From: Paenibacillus sacheonensis
GTDB lineage: Bacteria; Bacillota; Bacilli; Paenibacillales; Paenibacillaceae
Reading direction: 5' to 3'
DNA length: 64,000 bases
Assembly (NCBI RefSeq): GCF_009909195.1
Contig: NZ_JAAAMU010000002.1
Span: 186,001 to 250,000, forward strand
Within the stretch, counting starts at the first letter, position 1; each line of letters begins with the position of its first letter. Positions 26,406 through 36,014 of the stretch are shown piece by piece. The notes beneath the pieces were generated by a model that saw nothing but the letters and a program-made list of their open reading frames with translations, was not told the origin of the DNA and did not search any database. Made by a program: the position numbers and the translations under genes.

Positions 26406-28355
26406 GTGAACAATTATCCGTTTGAATTTGACCCGAAAACGCCGTTCATTCAGCAAGCCAGCGACTGGATCGCCGACGTGTTCTATGAGCGGCTCCCCGA
26501 GGCGGGCTTCGAGCTGCGGGATGAACAGATTTACATGGCGTTCCAGCTGGAGCGCGCTTACAACGAGAAACGGACGATCTTTGCCGAAGCCGGCGTCGGT
26601 ACGGGGAAGACGTTCGTCTATTTACTTTATGCCATTAATTATGCGCGGTATACGCGCAAGCCGGCGATTATCGCCTGCGCGGACGAGTCGCTGATCGAGC
26701 AGCTGGTCAAGCCGGAAGGCGATATCGCGAAGCTGGCGCGTTACCTGGATTTGACGATTGACGCGCGGCTCGGCAAATCGATGGATCAATACATTTGCCT
26801 GAATAAGCTGGACGACGCGCGCGGCGGCACGGAAGATTTGGAAGCTTTCGGAGGCGTCCATGCTTCGCTGCCGGATTTCGTGAATAATCCCGGCACGATG
26901 CAGGCTTTTCAGCCTTATGGCAATCGGAAGGACTATCCCCATCTGACGGACGAGCAGTGGAATGCCATATCCTGGGACGTGTTTCAGGATTGCCTCGTCT
27001 GCAGCAGGCGCCACCGGTGCGGACAGACGCTCTCGCGGGAGCATTACCGCAAAGCGGCGGATATTATCATCTGCTCGCATGATTTCTATATGGAGCATGT
27101 GTGGACGTACGAAGCGCGCAGGCGCGAAGGTCAGCTGCCCCTGCTGCCGGAGCACAGCTCGATCGTCTTCGACGAAGGCCATTTGCTCGAGACGGCCGCG
27201 CAGAGCGCCTTGACCTATAAATTCAAGCACAGCGTATTCGAATCGATCATTACGCGCTTGCTGCAGGGCGAAATCCGCGAGACGCTTGCCGTGGTCATCG
27301 ACGAAGCCATCGAACAGAGCGAGAAGCTGTTCGACATGCTCGCCGCGGGAAGCATTGCCGTCGAAGCGTCCGATCGCAGGGAGGTTCCGCTGACCGACGA
27401 ACTGCTTCGCGAGCTGGATCGATTCGGCGCGCTGCTGTCCGGGATCGAGGAGGAGCTGGTCTTCGAGAGCGGCATGTTTACGATCGATGCGTACCAGCTC
27501 ACGATCGTCGAAGAGCATATCGAGATGCTGCAGCTCGCGCTCCGGTTGTTCAAGCAGCCGCAAGGGCTGATCTCTTGGGTGGAGGCCGACAAAGACGGCA
27601 CGACGCTTGTCATCATGCCGAAGCTGGTCAAAGAAGTGCTGAAAGAGCGCGTGTTCTCCAAGCAGATGCCGGTCGTCTTCTCGTCGGCGACGCTCTCCGT
27701 GGACGGTTCGTTCCAGTACACGGCGGACAGCCTCGGCATCGAGGATGCCTTATCCTTCTCGGTCGCATCGCCATACGATTACGAGAACCGAATGAAGGCG
27801 GTCGTATCGAGCGAATCCGACCGGGCGTTGAAGCTGGATATGGCGCTGGATCGTCTGCGGCAATCGCGAGGAAGAGCGCTTGTCCTATTCCCGTCCATGG
27901 AGGAGCTGCGCTGGTTCCAAGGCGAAATTTCGGGCAAAGCAGGCTTCACGGAATTCCGCTTCTTGTTCGAGGGAACCGCGGAGATCAGCCATCTCATCGC
28001 GGAATTCCAGAACGACGAGTCCAGCGTTCTATGCGCGGTCACCTTGTGGGAAGGACTGGATATTCCTGGACCGTCGCTATCGCATGTCCTGATGTGGGCA
28101 CTGCCGTTTCCTCCGCATGATCCGGTCTTCGCGGCGAGACGCAGGGAATCCGCCGATCCGTTCTGGCAGGTGGACATGCCGTACATGCTGCTTCGTCTTC
28201 GCCAAGGAATCGGCCGCCTGATTCGCAAACGCGACGACGAGGGCATCGTGACGATCTTCGGACGCGAGCTGGAGGAAGAAGCCATTCTGGCGCGCGCGAA
28301 AGCCGTTCTCCCGGCTGGCGTTACGCCAGAAAGCCTTTTCTGGGCGGCGAATTGA
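26406..28355 (+). CDS. DinG/XPD-family ATP-dependent helicase (YpvA-like)
   Basis: This is a 649-aa SF2 helicase. Walker A AEAGVGTGKT is near residue 65 and the DEAH-type box FDEGHLLE near 255. Motif VI RQGIGRLIRKRDDEG lies near 605. Four cysteines between motifs Ia and II (C in YICLNK and CLVCSRRHRCGQ) match the [4Fe-4S] cluster of XPD/DinG helicases. It should unwind DNA 5'-3' in repair or replication-conflict resolution. GTG 26406 follows GGAGG. Confidence 0.88.
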   Translation: MNNYPFEFDPKTPFIQQASDWIADVFYERLPEAGFELRDEQIYMAFQLERAYNEKRTIFAEAGVGTGKTFVYLLYAINYARYTRKPAIIACADESLIEQLVKPEGDIAKLARYLDLTIDARLGKSMDQYICLNKLDDARGGTEDLEAFGGVHASLPDFVNNPGTMQAFQPYGNRKDYPHLTDEQWNAISWDVFQDCLVCSRRHRCGQTLSREHYRKAADIIICSHDFYMEHVWTYEARRREGQLPLLPEHSSIVFDEGHLLETAAQSALTYKFKHSVFESIITRLLQGEIRETLAVVIDEAIEQSEKLFDMLAAGSIAVEASDRREVPLTDELLRELDRFGALLSGIEEELVFESGMFTIDAYQLTIVEEHIEMLQLALRLFKQPQGLISWVEADKDGTTLVIMPKLVKEVLKERVFSKQMPVVFSSATLSVDGSFQYTADSLGIEDALSFSVASPYDYENRMKAVVSSESDRALKLDMALDRLRQSRGRALVLFPSMEELRWFQGEISGKAGFTEFRFLFEGTAEISHLIAEFQNDESSVLCAVTLWEGLDIPGPSLSHVLMWALPFPPHDPVFAARRRESADPFWQVDMPYMLLRLRQGIGRLIRKRDDEGIVTIFGRELEEEAILARAKAVLPAGVTPESLFWAAN

Positions 28356-28414
28356 CATCTATCTTAGCGGCTCTTACAATTTAAATAGTTTGATAGAAAA
28401 GGAAGGGGAATGAG

Positions 28415-29140
28415 ATGACGCAGCCGGTGAAGAAGTCTACGTATAAAAGCCAGCGCAGAGCCGAACAGGAGAAGCTGGAGAAGCAGCGCAAAACGACGAG
28501 GAAGCTGATCTGGATCACGGCGGCCGTCGTCGTGCTCGGCATCATCGCGGCCGTTATTTTCACGCCGAGATCCAATCCGACCGATTTCGATTACGCCAAG
28601 CTTCCCGTGCTTGGCAAGGCCGACGCGCCTGTCAAAATCGTCGAGTTCGGCGATTACAAATGCCCGTCCTGCCAAGTTTTCAGCCAGCAGGTGAAGCCGC
28701 TCTTGGAGAAGGATTACATCGACACGGGGAAGGTCGCGCTTTACTTCAAGGATTTCGCGTTCATCGGACCGGACTCCTTCACGGCCGCCGGGGCGGCGCA
28801 TTCCGTATTCCATCAGAGCAACGACGCCTTCTGGAAGTATTATGACGCGCTTTACAAGAACCAGCCCGACGAGAAGACGCTGTGGGCGACCTCGGATTAT
28901 CTCGTGCAGCTGGCGAAGGACAACGACATCGGCGTCGACCTTGATCAGCTGAAGAAGGACATCGACGGCAAGACCTACGAAAAAGATGTGAAGAAGAGCA
29001 ATTCCGACGCGAACAAAGCGCATGTGCAATCGACGCCGACGCTGTTCATTAACGGCAAGGAATTCACCGGCAGCTTCGCAAGCTACGCGCAGCTGAAGCA
29101 AGCGATCGATAAAGAGCTGGCGGCAGGGCAAGCCGAATGA
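28415..29140 (+). CDS. bdbD: membrane-anchored DsbA-like thiol oxidase (BdbD type)
   Basis: The protein is 241 aa. A lysine-rich N-terminus is followed by a membrane anchor (about 30-50) and an extracellular thioredoxin-like DsbA domain with active site C83-P-S-C86. The cis-Pro loop is STPTLFING near 207. It introduces disulfides into exported proteins. The next gene is its redox partner BdbC, overlapping by 4 bases, so the pair forms a complete oxidising system. Confidence 0.92.
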   Translation: MTQPVKKSTYKSQRRAEQEKLEKQRKTTRKLIWITAAVVVLGIIAAVIFTPRSNPTDFDYAKLPVLGKADAPVKIVEFGDYKCPSCQVFSQQVKPLLEKDYIDTGKVALYFKDFAFIGPDSFTAAGAAHSVFHQSNDAFWKYYDALYKNQPDEKTLWATSDYLVQLAKDNDIGVDLDQLKKDIDGKTYEKDVKKSNSDANKAHVQSTPTLFINGKEFTGSFASYAQLKQAIDKELAAGQAE

Positions 29141-29622
29141 CGACGGGATCGCCGATCATGGCGTTTTTCCGCCGGTACGCCCTCTATCTGGCCTGGGTCG
29201 TATCCATCGTCGCGGTCGCGAGCAGTTTATATTTAAGCGAAATCATGAAATTCATTCCCTGTAATCTTTGCTGGTATCAACGGATCTTCATGTATCCGAT
29301 CGTTATTCTGCTCGGCATTGCTTGTTACGCCCAGGACCGCGGTATTATTCGCTACGTGCTGCCCTTGTCCGTCCTCGGCGGCTGCATCTCCTTGTATCAT
29401 TATTTGGAGCAGCAGATTCCGGCGCTGGCACGGGCGCTGCCTTGCACGGTCGGCGTGCCGTGCAGCGAAGACTACTTGGATTGGTTCGGCGGCTACGTCA
29501 CGATACCGTTCCTGGCCTTGATCGCGTTCATCCTGATTACCGCGCTCCTCGTGAACGGCTTGAAGAAGGAAGCGGAAGACGGCGAGGAAGAAGAGGAAAC
29601 CGAGCTGCTTCAGGCGCATTGA
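29137..29622 (+). CDS. bdbC: DsbB-like disulfide reoxidation membrane protein (BdbC type)
   Basis: This is a 161-aa protein with four membrane helices. The first periplasmic-side pair is CNLC (about 42-45), the second is the Cys pair in LPCTVGVPC (about 105-113). Quinone-linked reoxidation of BdbD is the expected role. The tail is a long acidic run (EDGEEEEETE). The ATGA overlap with bdbD suggests coupling; ATG 29158 is an alternative start. Confidence 0.92.
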   Translation: MTTGSPIMAFFRRYALYLAWVVSIVAVASSLYLSEIMKFIPCNLCWYQRIFMYPIVILLGIACYAQDRGIIRYVLPLSVLGGCISLYHYLEQQIPALARALPCTVGVPCSEDYLDWFGGYVTIPFLALIAFILITALLVNGLKKEAEDGEEEEETELLQAH

Positions 29623-29636
29623 TGCATCGTTTCATA

Positions 29637-29678
29637 AGGCTGCCGCAGCGTCTTCCTAGGACGCCGGCAGCTTTTTTT
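29637..29678 (+). terminator. intrinsic terminator of bdbDC
   Basis: GCTGCCG...GCGTC pairs with GACGC...CGGCAGC and runs into seven T. Confidence 0.88.
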
Positions 29679-29769
29679 GCGTTTTTTTCCAAAGATGTCG
29701 CATGAAGGAACCGATATAAGTAGAAGTAACGTTTAAATATGAAGATTATGAGGACATTCGCCACATGAT

Positions 29770-29798
29770 TTGTTCCTCCCAATCAGTTCTGTTATCAT
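29770..29798 (+). promoter_or_regulatory. putative odhAB promoter
   Basis: TTGTTC (29770-29775) and TATCAT (29793-29798) are 17 bases apart, about 80 bases before odhA. The 80-base leader has no clear operator that I recognise. Confidence 0.5.
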
Positions 29799-29879
29799 GT
29801 ATGGATGAACGTTACAATGGGGTAATGGAAGATGACAGTCGCAATTCCGTTGTACAATTAGTGATGGAGGTAGCCGTTA

Positions 29880-32774
29880 ATGACAGCAGACAGCAATCAA
29901 CACAAGTCGCCCTGGGAGCTCTATTACGGCCCGAACTTGGGTTACATCGAAGAAATGTACGAACGATTCCTGCTCGATCCGAAAGACGTAGATCCCGCCG
30001 TAAGAGAATCCTTCGAGAAGTGGGGACCGCCGCCGTCCGCGTCGGCAGGCGCGAACGTGAACGTCAGTCCTCCGCTCAAGGTTACGACGGACGGTTCCAA
30101 TAGCATTAAGACAGTCGACCCGGCGTATTTGAAGAAAATCGTCGACGCCGGCAAGCTGGTCCGCAACCTTCGCACGTTCGGACATCTCGCTGCAGATAAC
30201 GATCCCCTCGGCTTGACGCCGCTGCCGGATACCCGCTTGCTGGAGCCGTCGACGTTCAAGCTGACCGACGAAGACCTGGAAGCGATCCCGGCGTCGCTGA
30301 TTTGGGAAGAAGCGCCCGGCACGATCAGCAACGGCAAGCAAGCCATTAACCATTTGAAGGACGTCTATACGAAGTCGTTCGGCTTCGAATTCGCGCATAT
30401 TCACGAGCAGGACGAGCGCCTGTGGCTGCGCCGCCAAGTCGAAGTCGGCATGGCCAGCAAGCCGATGAGCGCCAAAGAACGCATCGCGCTGCTTCAGCGC
30501 CTGATCGACGTCGAACAATTCGAAACGTTCCTGCACCGCTCTTTCGTCGGACAGAAACGATTCTCGATCGAAGGAACCGATACCTTAGTACCGATGCTGG
30601 ACGAAGTCGTGAGAGAAGTCGCTCATGACGGCGCACGGCATATTCTGATGGGCATGGCGCACCGTGGGCGTCTGAACGTACTGACGCATGTCCTCGGCAA
30701 GTCGTACTCGGCCATCTTCTCCGAATTCCATCATTCGCCGAACAAGGAAAAATCCGAAGGCGCGATGGGCGTCACCATCGGCTGGACCGGGGACGTGAAA
30801 TATCACCTCGGCGCGCACCGTTCGGTCAAAGAAGGCGAAACGGTCGAGACGCGCATTACGCTCGCGAACAATCCGAGCCACTTGGAATACGTCAATCCGA
30901 TCGTCGAAGGCTTTACGCGCGCGGCGCAGGACGACCGTTCCAAAGCGGGCTATCCGGTCGCGGACTTCGGCAGCGCGGCGGCGATTCTGATTCACGGGGA
31001 CGCGGCGTTCGCCGGAGAAGGCATCGTGGCGGAAACGCTCAACTTCAAGAAGCTTCGGGGCTACGAGAACGGCGGCACGATCCATATCATCAGCAACAAC
31101 CGTCTCGGCTTCACGACCGAGAGCAAGGATTCCCGTTCGACGTACTACGCGAGCGACTTGGCGAAAGGGTATGAAATTCCGATCGTGCACGTCAGCGCCG
31201 ACGATCCGGAAGCCTGCATCGCCGCGGTTCGCATGGCCTGCGAGTACCGCCAGAAATTCCATAAGGACTTTCTGATCGACATGGTGGGCTACCGCCGTCA
31301 CGGCCATAACGAAACGGACGATCCGGAGACGACCCAGCCGCTGCTGTACCAGAAGCTTCGCAAGCATCCGGTCGTAAGCCGCATCTACAGCGAGAAGCTG
31401 AAAGAGAAAGGCCTGCTGAACGAAGAGCAAGTCGAAGAACTGCGCCAACAGGGGCTCGCGAAACTGCAAGCCGCGCTGGATGAAGTAAAGGGAAATGATA
31501 AAAGCTATAAACAACCTAAGGTGGACGATGCCGGCAGCAAACGCCGCAAGAAAGACATCGTGACGGCGGTTCCGCTGAAGAAGCTCTCCGCCATCAACGC
31601 CGAGCTGCTGAAGTGGCCGGAAGGTTTCAAGGTGTACGAGAAGCTCGAACGCATCCTGAAGCGCCGCGCCAACACGCTCGAGCCGGGCGGCAAGGTCGAC
31701 TGGGGCCAAGCGGAGGCGCTCGCGTTCGCGACGATCCTGTCCGACGGCACGCCGATCCGTCTGAGCGGACAAGATTCGGAGCGCGCGACGTTCGCCTTCA
31801 GAAACATCGTGCTGCACGACGTGGAAAACAACAGCACGTTCTCGCCGATGCACACGCTGCCGCAGGCGAATGCTTCGTTCGGAGTTTACAACAGCCCGCT
31901 CGCCGAGGCATCCGTGCTCGGCTTCGATTATGGCTACAACGTGTTCTCGCCCGAGACGCTCGTCATTTGGGAAGCCCAATACGGAGATTTCGCGAACTGC
32001 GCGCAGGTCATCATCGACCAATTCATAACGGCTGGCCGCGTGAAATGGTCGGAGAAATCCGGTCTTGTCATGCTGCTTCCGCACGGCTACGAAGGAAACG
32101 GTCCCGAGCACTCCAGCGCGAAGCTCGAGCGGTTCCTGCTCCTCGCGGCAGAAGATAACGTGACGATCGTCAACATGACGTCGGCCGCTCAATACTTCCA
32201 CTTGCTGCGCCGACAAGCGGCGACCTTGAATACCGAGGAAGCGCGTCCGCTTATCGTCATGGCGCCGAAGAGCTTGATCCGGAACCCGAGCGTCGCATCG
32301 GATCCTTCCGAGCTTAGCGAAGGCTCCTTCAAGCTCGTGCTGGAGCAGCCGGGCCTAGGCAAGAAGGCGGACAAGGTGGAACGCCTGATCTTCTGCACGG
32401 GCAAAATGGCCATCGATCTCGAAGCCGCGCTCGAACTGAAGGACGGCCAGGCAGCCGACGCATGGGACTGGCTGCATATCGTTCGCGTAGAGCAGCTTTA
32501 TCCGTTCCCTAAGACGGACGTGGAGCAAATCATCGCGCGTTACCCGAATGTGAAGGAAGTGCTGTGGGTCCAGGAAGAGCCGCAAAACATGGGCGCTTGG
32601 AACTACATCGAACCGCGGATCCGCGCGCGCGTTACGGAAGGCACGACGGTGCGTTACATCGGCCGTCCGAAACGCTCCAGCCCGGCGACCGGCTTCCATT
32701 ACATCCATAACATAGAGCAGCAGCGCATCGTGTCCGTAGCGTTGACTGCGACAAGCAAAGTCAAAGTCCGTTAG
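29880..32774 (+). CDS. odhA: 2-oxoglutarate dehydrogenase E1
   Basis: The 964-aa thiamine-diphosphate enzyme decarboxylates 2-oxoglutarate in the TCA cycle and transfers succinyl to the lipoyl group of OdhB. Landmarks: an N-terminal SPWELYYGPNLGYIEEMYERF segment read in two parts (about 7-27), the HRGRLNVL region near 260, and TPP-binding GDAAFAGEG near 376. The C-terminal transketolase-type domain includes GYEGNGPEHSSARLE-like residues near 736 and EEPQNMGAWNY near 898. GGAGG precedes the ATG. E3 (lipoamide dehydrogenase) is not in the window. Confidence 0.96.
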   Translation: MTADSNQHKSPWELYYGPNLGYIEEMYERFLLDPKDVDPAVRESFEKWGPPPSASAGANVNVSPPLKVTTDGSNSIKTVDPAYLKKIVDAGKLVRNLRTFGHLAADNDPLGLTPLPDTRLLEPSTFKLTDEDLEAIPASLIWEEAPGTISNGKQAINHLKDVYTKSFGFEFAHIHEQDERLWLRRQVEVGMASKPMSAKERIALLQRLIDVEQFETFLHRSFVGQKRFSIEGTDTLVPMLDEVVREVAHDGARHILMGMAHRGRLNVLTHVLGKSYSAIFSEFHHSPNKEKSEGAMGVTIGWTGDVKYHLGAHRSVKEGETVETRITLANNPSHLEYVNPIVEGFTRAAQDDRSKAGYPVADFGSAAAILIHGDAAFAGEGIVAETLNFKKLRGYENGGTIHIISNNRLGFTTESKDSRSTYYASDLAKGYEIPIVHVSADDPEACIAAVRMACEYRQKFHKDFLIDMVGYRRHGHNETDDPETTQPLLYQKLRKHPVVSRIYSEKLKEKGLLNEEQVEELRQQGLAKLQAALDEVKGNDKSYKQPKVDDAGSKRRKKDIVTAVPLKKLSAINAELLKWPEGFKVYEKLERILKRRANTLEPGGKVDWGQAEALAFATILSDGTPIRLSGQDSERATFAFRNIVLHDVENNSTFSPMHTLPQANASFGVYNSPLAEASVLGFDYGYNVFSPETLVIWEAQYGDFANCAQVIIDQFITAGRVKWSEKSGLVMLLPHGYEGNGPEHSSAKLERFLLLAAEDNVTIVNMTSAAQYFHLLRRQAATLNTEEARPLIVMAPKSLIRNPSVASDPSELSEGSFKLVLEQPGLGKKADKVERLIFCTGKMAIDLEAALELKDGQAADAWDWLHIVRVEQLYPFPKTDVEQIIARYPNVKEVLWVQEEPQNMGAWNYIEPRIRARVTEGTTVRYIGRPKRSSPATGFHYIHNIEQQRIVSVALTATSKVKVR

Positions 32775-32807
32775 ATATCCATTAGATCCGGCAAGGAGAG
32801 AACAGCG

Positions 32808-34094
32808 ATGAGTGATATTAAAGTACCCGAGATGGGCGAATCGATCGTAGAAGGCACCATTTCCAAATGGCATGTTAAAACCGGCGACAGCGTGAATATC
32901 GGCGACGTATTGGCCGAGCTGGAAACGGACAAGGTGAACATCGAAATCAGCGCGGAGCAGGCAGGCACGGTCGAATCCCTGCTGCGCTCCGAAGGCGACA
33001 CGGTCGCCGTAGGCGAAACGATCGGCGTAATCGGCAGCGGTGCCGGCGCCGCTGCGCCGGCTGCAAGCCAGCCTGCAGCGACCGCGGCTCCCGTGAGCCA
33101 GCCGGCTGCCGAAGAACCGGAGATGAAACCGGCAACGCCGGCATCGCCTCCTGTCGCGGCTTCCGCTCCCGCAGCCGACCCGAATGCATCGATCTCCTCG
33201 GCAACGCCGGCTGCCCGCAAGCTCGCAAGAGAGCGCGGCATCGACTTGACGCAAGTCCAGTCGCTCGATCCGCTCGGCCGCATCCGTCAATCGGATATCG
33301 AATCGCACGGCACGGCGAAGCCGGTCGCGGTAACTGCTCCGGCGCCCGCGACAGCAGCGCCTTCTTCGGCTCCGGCTGCTGCAGAGCCAGGCAAACCGGC
33401 AGAACGCCGCAAAATGTCCCGCCGCCGCATCACGATCGCGAAACGTCTCGTCGAAGCGCAGCACACGGCTGCTATGCTGACAACGTTCAACGAAGTCGAC
33501 ATGACGGCGATCCTCGACGTCAGAAAACGCCGGAAGCAGGCGTTCCTCGACAAGCACGAGGTCGGTCTTGGCTTTATGTCCTTCTTCACGAAAGCCGTTA
33601 TCGGCGCGCTGAAGGCTTTCCCGCTGTTGAATGCGGAAATTCAGGGCGATGAAATCCTCGTGAAGCAATACTACGATATCGGCATCGCGGTTTCCGCGAA
33701 GGAAGGTCTCGTCGTTCCGGTCGTTCGCGACGCCGATCGCCTGGGCTTTGCCCAAATCGAGAAGCAAATCGGCGAACTGGCCGGCAAAGCGCGCGCCAAT
33801 ACGCTGTCGCTGAACGATCTGCAGGGCGGAACGTTCACGATCACGAACGGCGGCGTCTTCGGATCGCTGCTGTCCACGCCGATTCTGAATGCCCCGCAGG
33901 TCGGCATTCTCGGCATGCACAAAATCCAAATCCGTCCGGTCGCGATCAACGCGACGGAGATGGAGAACCGTCCGATGATGTACATCGCGCTCTCGTACGA
34001 TCACCGGATCGTAGACGGCTCGGAAGCGGTACGCTTCCTCGTCACGGTCAAGGAACTGCTGGAAGATCCGGAATCCCTCTTGCTGGAAGGCTAA
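32808..34094 (+). CDS. odhB: dihydrolipoyl succinyltransferase, 2-oxoglutarate dehydrogenase E2
   Basis: The protein is 428 aa. The lipoyl domain has K42 in ETDKVNIE. Two Ala/Pro-rich flexible linkers (about 80-125 and 170-200) flank the E1/E3-binding domain (about 130-165, [15 protein letters not shown]). The catalytic domain ends with SYDHRIVDG near 397. It moves the succinyl group to CoA. It lies 33 bases after odhA with GGAGAG upstream. Confidence 0.96.
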   Translation: MSDIKVPEMGESIVEGTISKWHVKTGDSVNIGDVLAELETDKVNIEISAEQAGTVESLLRSEGDTVAVGETIGVIGSGAGAAAPAASQPAATAAPVSQPAAEEPEMKPATPASPPVAASAPAADPNASISSATPAARKLARERGIDLTQVQSLDPLGRIRQSDIESHGTAKPVAVTAPAPATAAPSSAPAAAEPGKPAERRKMSRRRITIAKRLVEAQHTAAMLTTFNEVDMTAILDVRKRRKQAFLDKHEVGLGFMSFFTKAVIGALKAFPLLNAEIQGDEILVKQYYDIGIAVSAKEGLVVPVVRDADRLGFAQIEKQIGELAGKARANTLSLNDLQGGTFTITNGGVFGSLLSTPILNAPQVGILGMHKIQIRPVAINATEMENRPMMYIALSYDHRIVDGSEAVRFLVTVKELLEDPESLLLEG

Positions 34095-34123
34095 GAAGGA
34101 CGATTCGAACCTCATGACGACTG

Positions 34124-34184
34124 AAACCTCACAATTTGACGTCAGGGCATCTGCCCCGTATCGTCAACTTGTGGGGTTTTTATT
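34124..34184 (+). terminator. intrinsic terminator of odhAB
   Basis: AACCTCACAATTTGACG pairs with CGTCAACTTGTGGGGTT, with an internal GGGGCA/TGCCCC stem, then TTTTATTT. Confidence 0.82.
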
Positions 34185-34316
34185 TAAATATAAGAAAGCA
34201 TCCGTTTTTGCTATACTATTCTTATATTTCTAAGGATTGCTAAGGGAAGAAACATACCATGCAGCCTGAGGCGGAGTCATCCGGCTCAATCAACGAGAGA
34301 AACGGAGGCGGATGAG

Positions 34317-35633
34317 ATGAACGTACGTAAAATGCGCTTGTTTGATTTCGAGAACATCCACTCCAGCGAAGATCGGGACGAATACGAGAAGGATTACGCG
34401 CGATTGATCCAATCGCCGGCATTTCGCCGGCTGCAAGGCAAGTCGCAGGTTTTCGGAGCGGGCTCCGGCGACTATTACCGCACGCGATTAACGCATTCGC
34501 TGGAAGTATCGCAGATCGCCCGCGAAGTAGCGCGGAAGCTGGTCAAGACGAATCCGTTCCTGGCCAAACGGGAGCACCCGGGCCTTATGATGGACCCCGA
34601 GGTCGTGGAATGCGCCTCCCTGGCCCATGATTTGGGCCATCCCCCGTTCGGGCACAAAGGGGAAGAAGTGCTGAACGAAATCTTGCTCGAAGAATGCGGG
34701 CTCAAGTACGAAGGCAACGCCCAAAACTTCCGCATCCTGATGTTCTTGGAGAAACGCGCTGGCAGCGACAGCGGTCTCGATCTGACGGCCGCCGTGCTGC
34801 TGGCGATCAATAAATACCCGTACTGCCTGGACGATCCCGGACGGCTGAAGGGCGTCTACGGCATGGAATGGGAAGGGATCAGCTCGCTCCGCAATGCGTG
34901 GGGCATGCCGGAAGGCTGCGCGACGCTGGAAGCGCAGCTGATGGATCTATGCGACGATATCGCTTACTCGACGCATGATATCGAGGACGGCATCCGCGCC
35001 GGCAAAATCCAGATGAATCCGAGCCTGTTCGAGGACGACCGCCTCGTCGCCAACGTCATGCAGGAGATCATCGACGATCCCGGCAATGCCGTCATGCATT
35101 GGGAGCAGGTCGACATGAAGCAAATGGTGAAGCAGGCGCTTCTGCATTACTTGCAGCAGTGGGAGAGCATCTACGTGGAATGCGGCCGCGAACCGTCCCG
35201 GACGAGACGCGAGATGAAGGCGCGCTGGGTGCGCAAGTTCGTCAGCGGCGTCGGCATCATCGACGATCCGGTTACGGGCTGGAAACGGGTGACCTTTATC
35301 CGCGACGGCGTGCAGGATCTCGAGCTTCTGCGGACGATGGAAATATTGAAGAAGCTGGCCTGGGTGACGTTAATCAAGGACTTCCGCGTGCAGCGCTTGC
35401 ACAAGCGAAGCGAAATCATGATTAAACGGCTCTGGGACAGCTTCAAGGTGCAGGACACCGGCAGGCTGATCATTCCCCCGGATTGGCTCGAAAGCTACGA
35501 GAGACAGCGCAGCAAGTGGCCCTGGGAGCGGATGGTGGCCGATTATATCGCCGGTATGACGGATGCCTATGCCGAGAAGGTGTACGCGGAGTTCTATGCC
35601 AGCCGTTCCGGTTCGATCTACGAACGCGATTAA
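34317..35633 (+). CDS. dgt: HD-domain dNTP triphosphohydrolase (dGTPase-like)
   Basis: The 438-aa HD hydrolase releases triphosphate from dNTPs. Metal ligands are seen in RLTHSLEVSQIAREV (about 58-72, first His), CASLAHDLGHPPFGHKGE (about 99-116, HD pair) and the later DDIAYSTHDIEDGI (about 217-230). The N-terminal RRLQGKSQVF is typical of dGTPases. GGAGGCGG precedes the ATG. It is monocistronic between terminators. The exact nucleotide preference cannot be read from sequence. Confidence 0.9.
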   Translation: MNVRKMRLFDFENIHSSEDRDEYEKDYARLIQSPAFRRLQGKSQVFGAGSGDYYRTRLTHSLEVSQIAREVARKLVKTNPFLAKREHPGLMMDPEVVECASLAHDLGHPPFGHKGEEVLNEILLEECGLKYEGNAQNFRILMFLEKRAGSDSGLDLTAAVLLAINKYPYCLDDPGRLKGVYGMEWEGISSLRNAWGMPEGCATLEAQLMDLCDDIAYSTHDIEDGIRAGKIQMNPSLFEDDRLVANVMQEIIDDPGNAVMHWEQVDMKQMVKQALLHYLQQWESIYVECGREPSRTRREMKARWVRKFVSGVGIIDDPVTGWKRVTFIRDGVQDLELLRTMEILKKLAWVTLIKDFRVQRLHKRSEIMIKRLWDSFKVQDTGRLIIPPDWLESYERQRSKWPWERMVADYIAGMTDAYAEKVYAEFYASRSGSIYERD

Positions 35634-35651
35634 CGGAGCACAGGCGTAATT

Positions 35652-35690
35652 AAGAAGACGATCGGCTTAGTCCGGTCGTCTTCTTCGGTA
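35652..35690 (+). terminator. probable terminator after the dNTPase gene
   Basis: AAGAAGACGATCGG pairs with CCGGTCGTCTTCTT. The stem is strong but the T run is short. Confidence 0.6.
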
Positions 35691-35707
35691 CGAAGGAGGG
35701 AAGGGGA

Positions 35708-35944
35708 ATGAAGGAGCATGCATCCTCCGAAGGCGGAAGCAGCTGCTCGATCCAACGGGAAGGACACGTTATATCCGTGGAGTCAGACGGGGTACTCGCC
35801 GAGATTAACGGCAAGACGCTGCGGATCGCGAAAGAGAAGGTAACGGAGGATGTTCAAGCCGGAGACGCGATCATTTGGACCGGCAAAATTTGGCGCGCTT
35901 CAAACGGCGGCGATACGGGTACATCAAACATGAGAAAAGCTTAA
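35708..35944 (+). CDS. small beta-rich protein, function unknown
   Basis: The protein is 78 aa. The middle (residues 14-62) has alternating beta-strand pattern IQREGHVISVESDGVLAEI then AGDAIIWTGKIW, resembling a small SH3- or OB-like barrel. The ends are flexible. AAGGAGG precedes the ATG. No family recognised. It is 70 bases upstream of the Zn/wHTH orphan and could be co-transcribed with it. Confidence 0.6.
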   Translation: MKEHASSEGGSSCSIQREGHVISVESDGVLAEINGKTLRIAKEKVTEDVQAGDAIIWTGKIWRASNGGDTGTSNMRKA

Positions 35945-36014
35945 TGGCCGCGGCACCCTATAAAGGGGCTGCCGATCCGAATCCTTCATAAATAAGGGGA
36001 GGATGATGACACTC

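Noticed and set aside
30585-32216. Minus-strand frame of 543 codons opposite odhA
   Set aside because: A shadow of a highly biased GC-rich gene; Arg/His/Asp-rich composition without domains.
32355-34115. Minus-strand frame of 586 codons opposite odhB
   Set aside because: Low-complexity Arg/Asp translation mirroring Ala/Pro linkers of odhB; no start signal.
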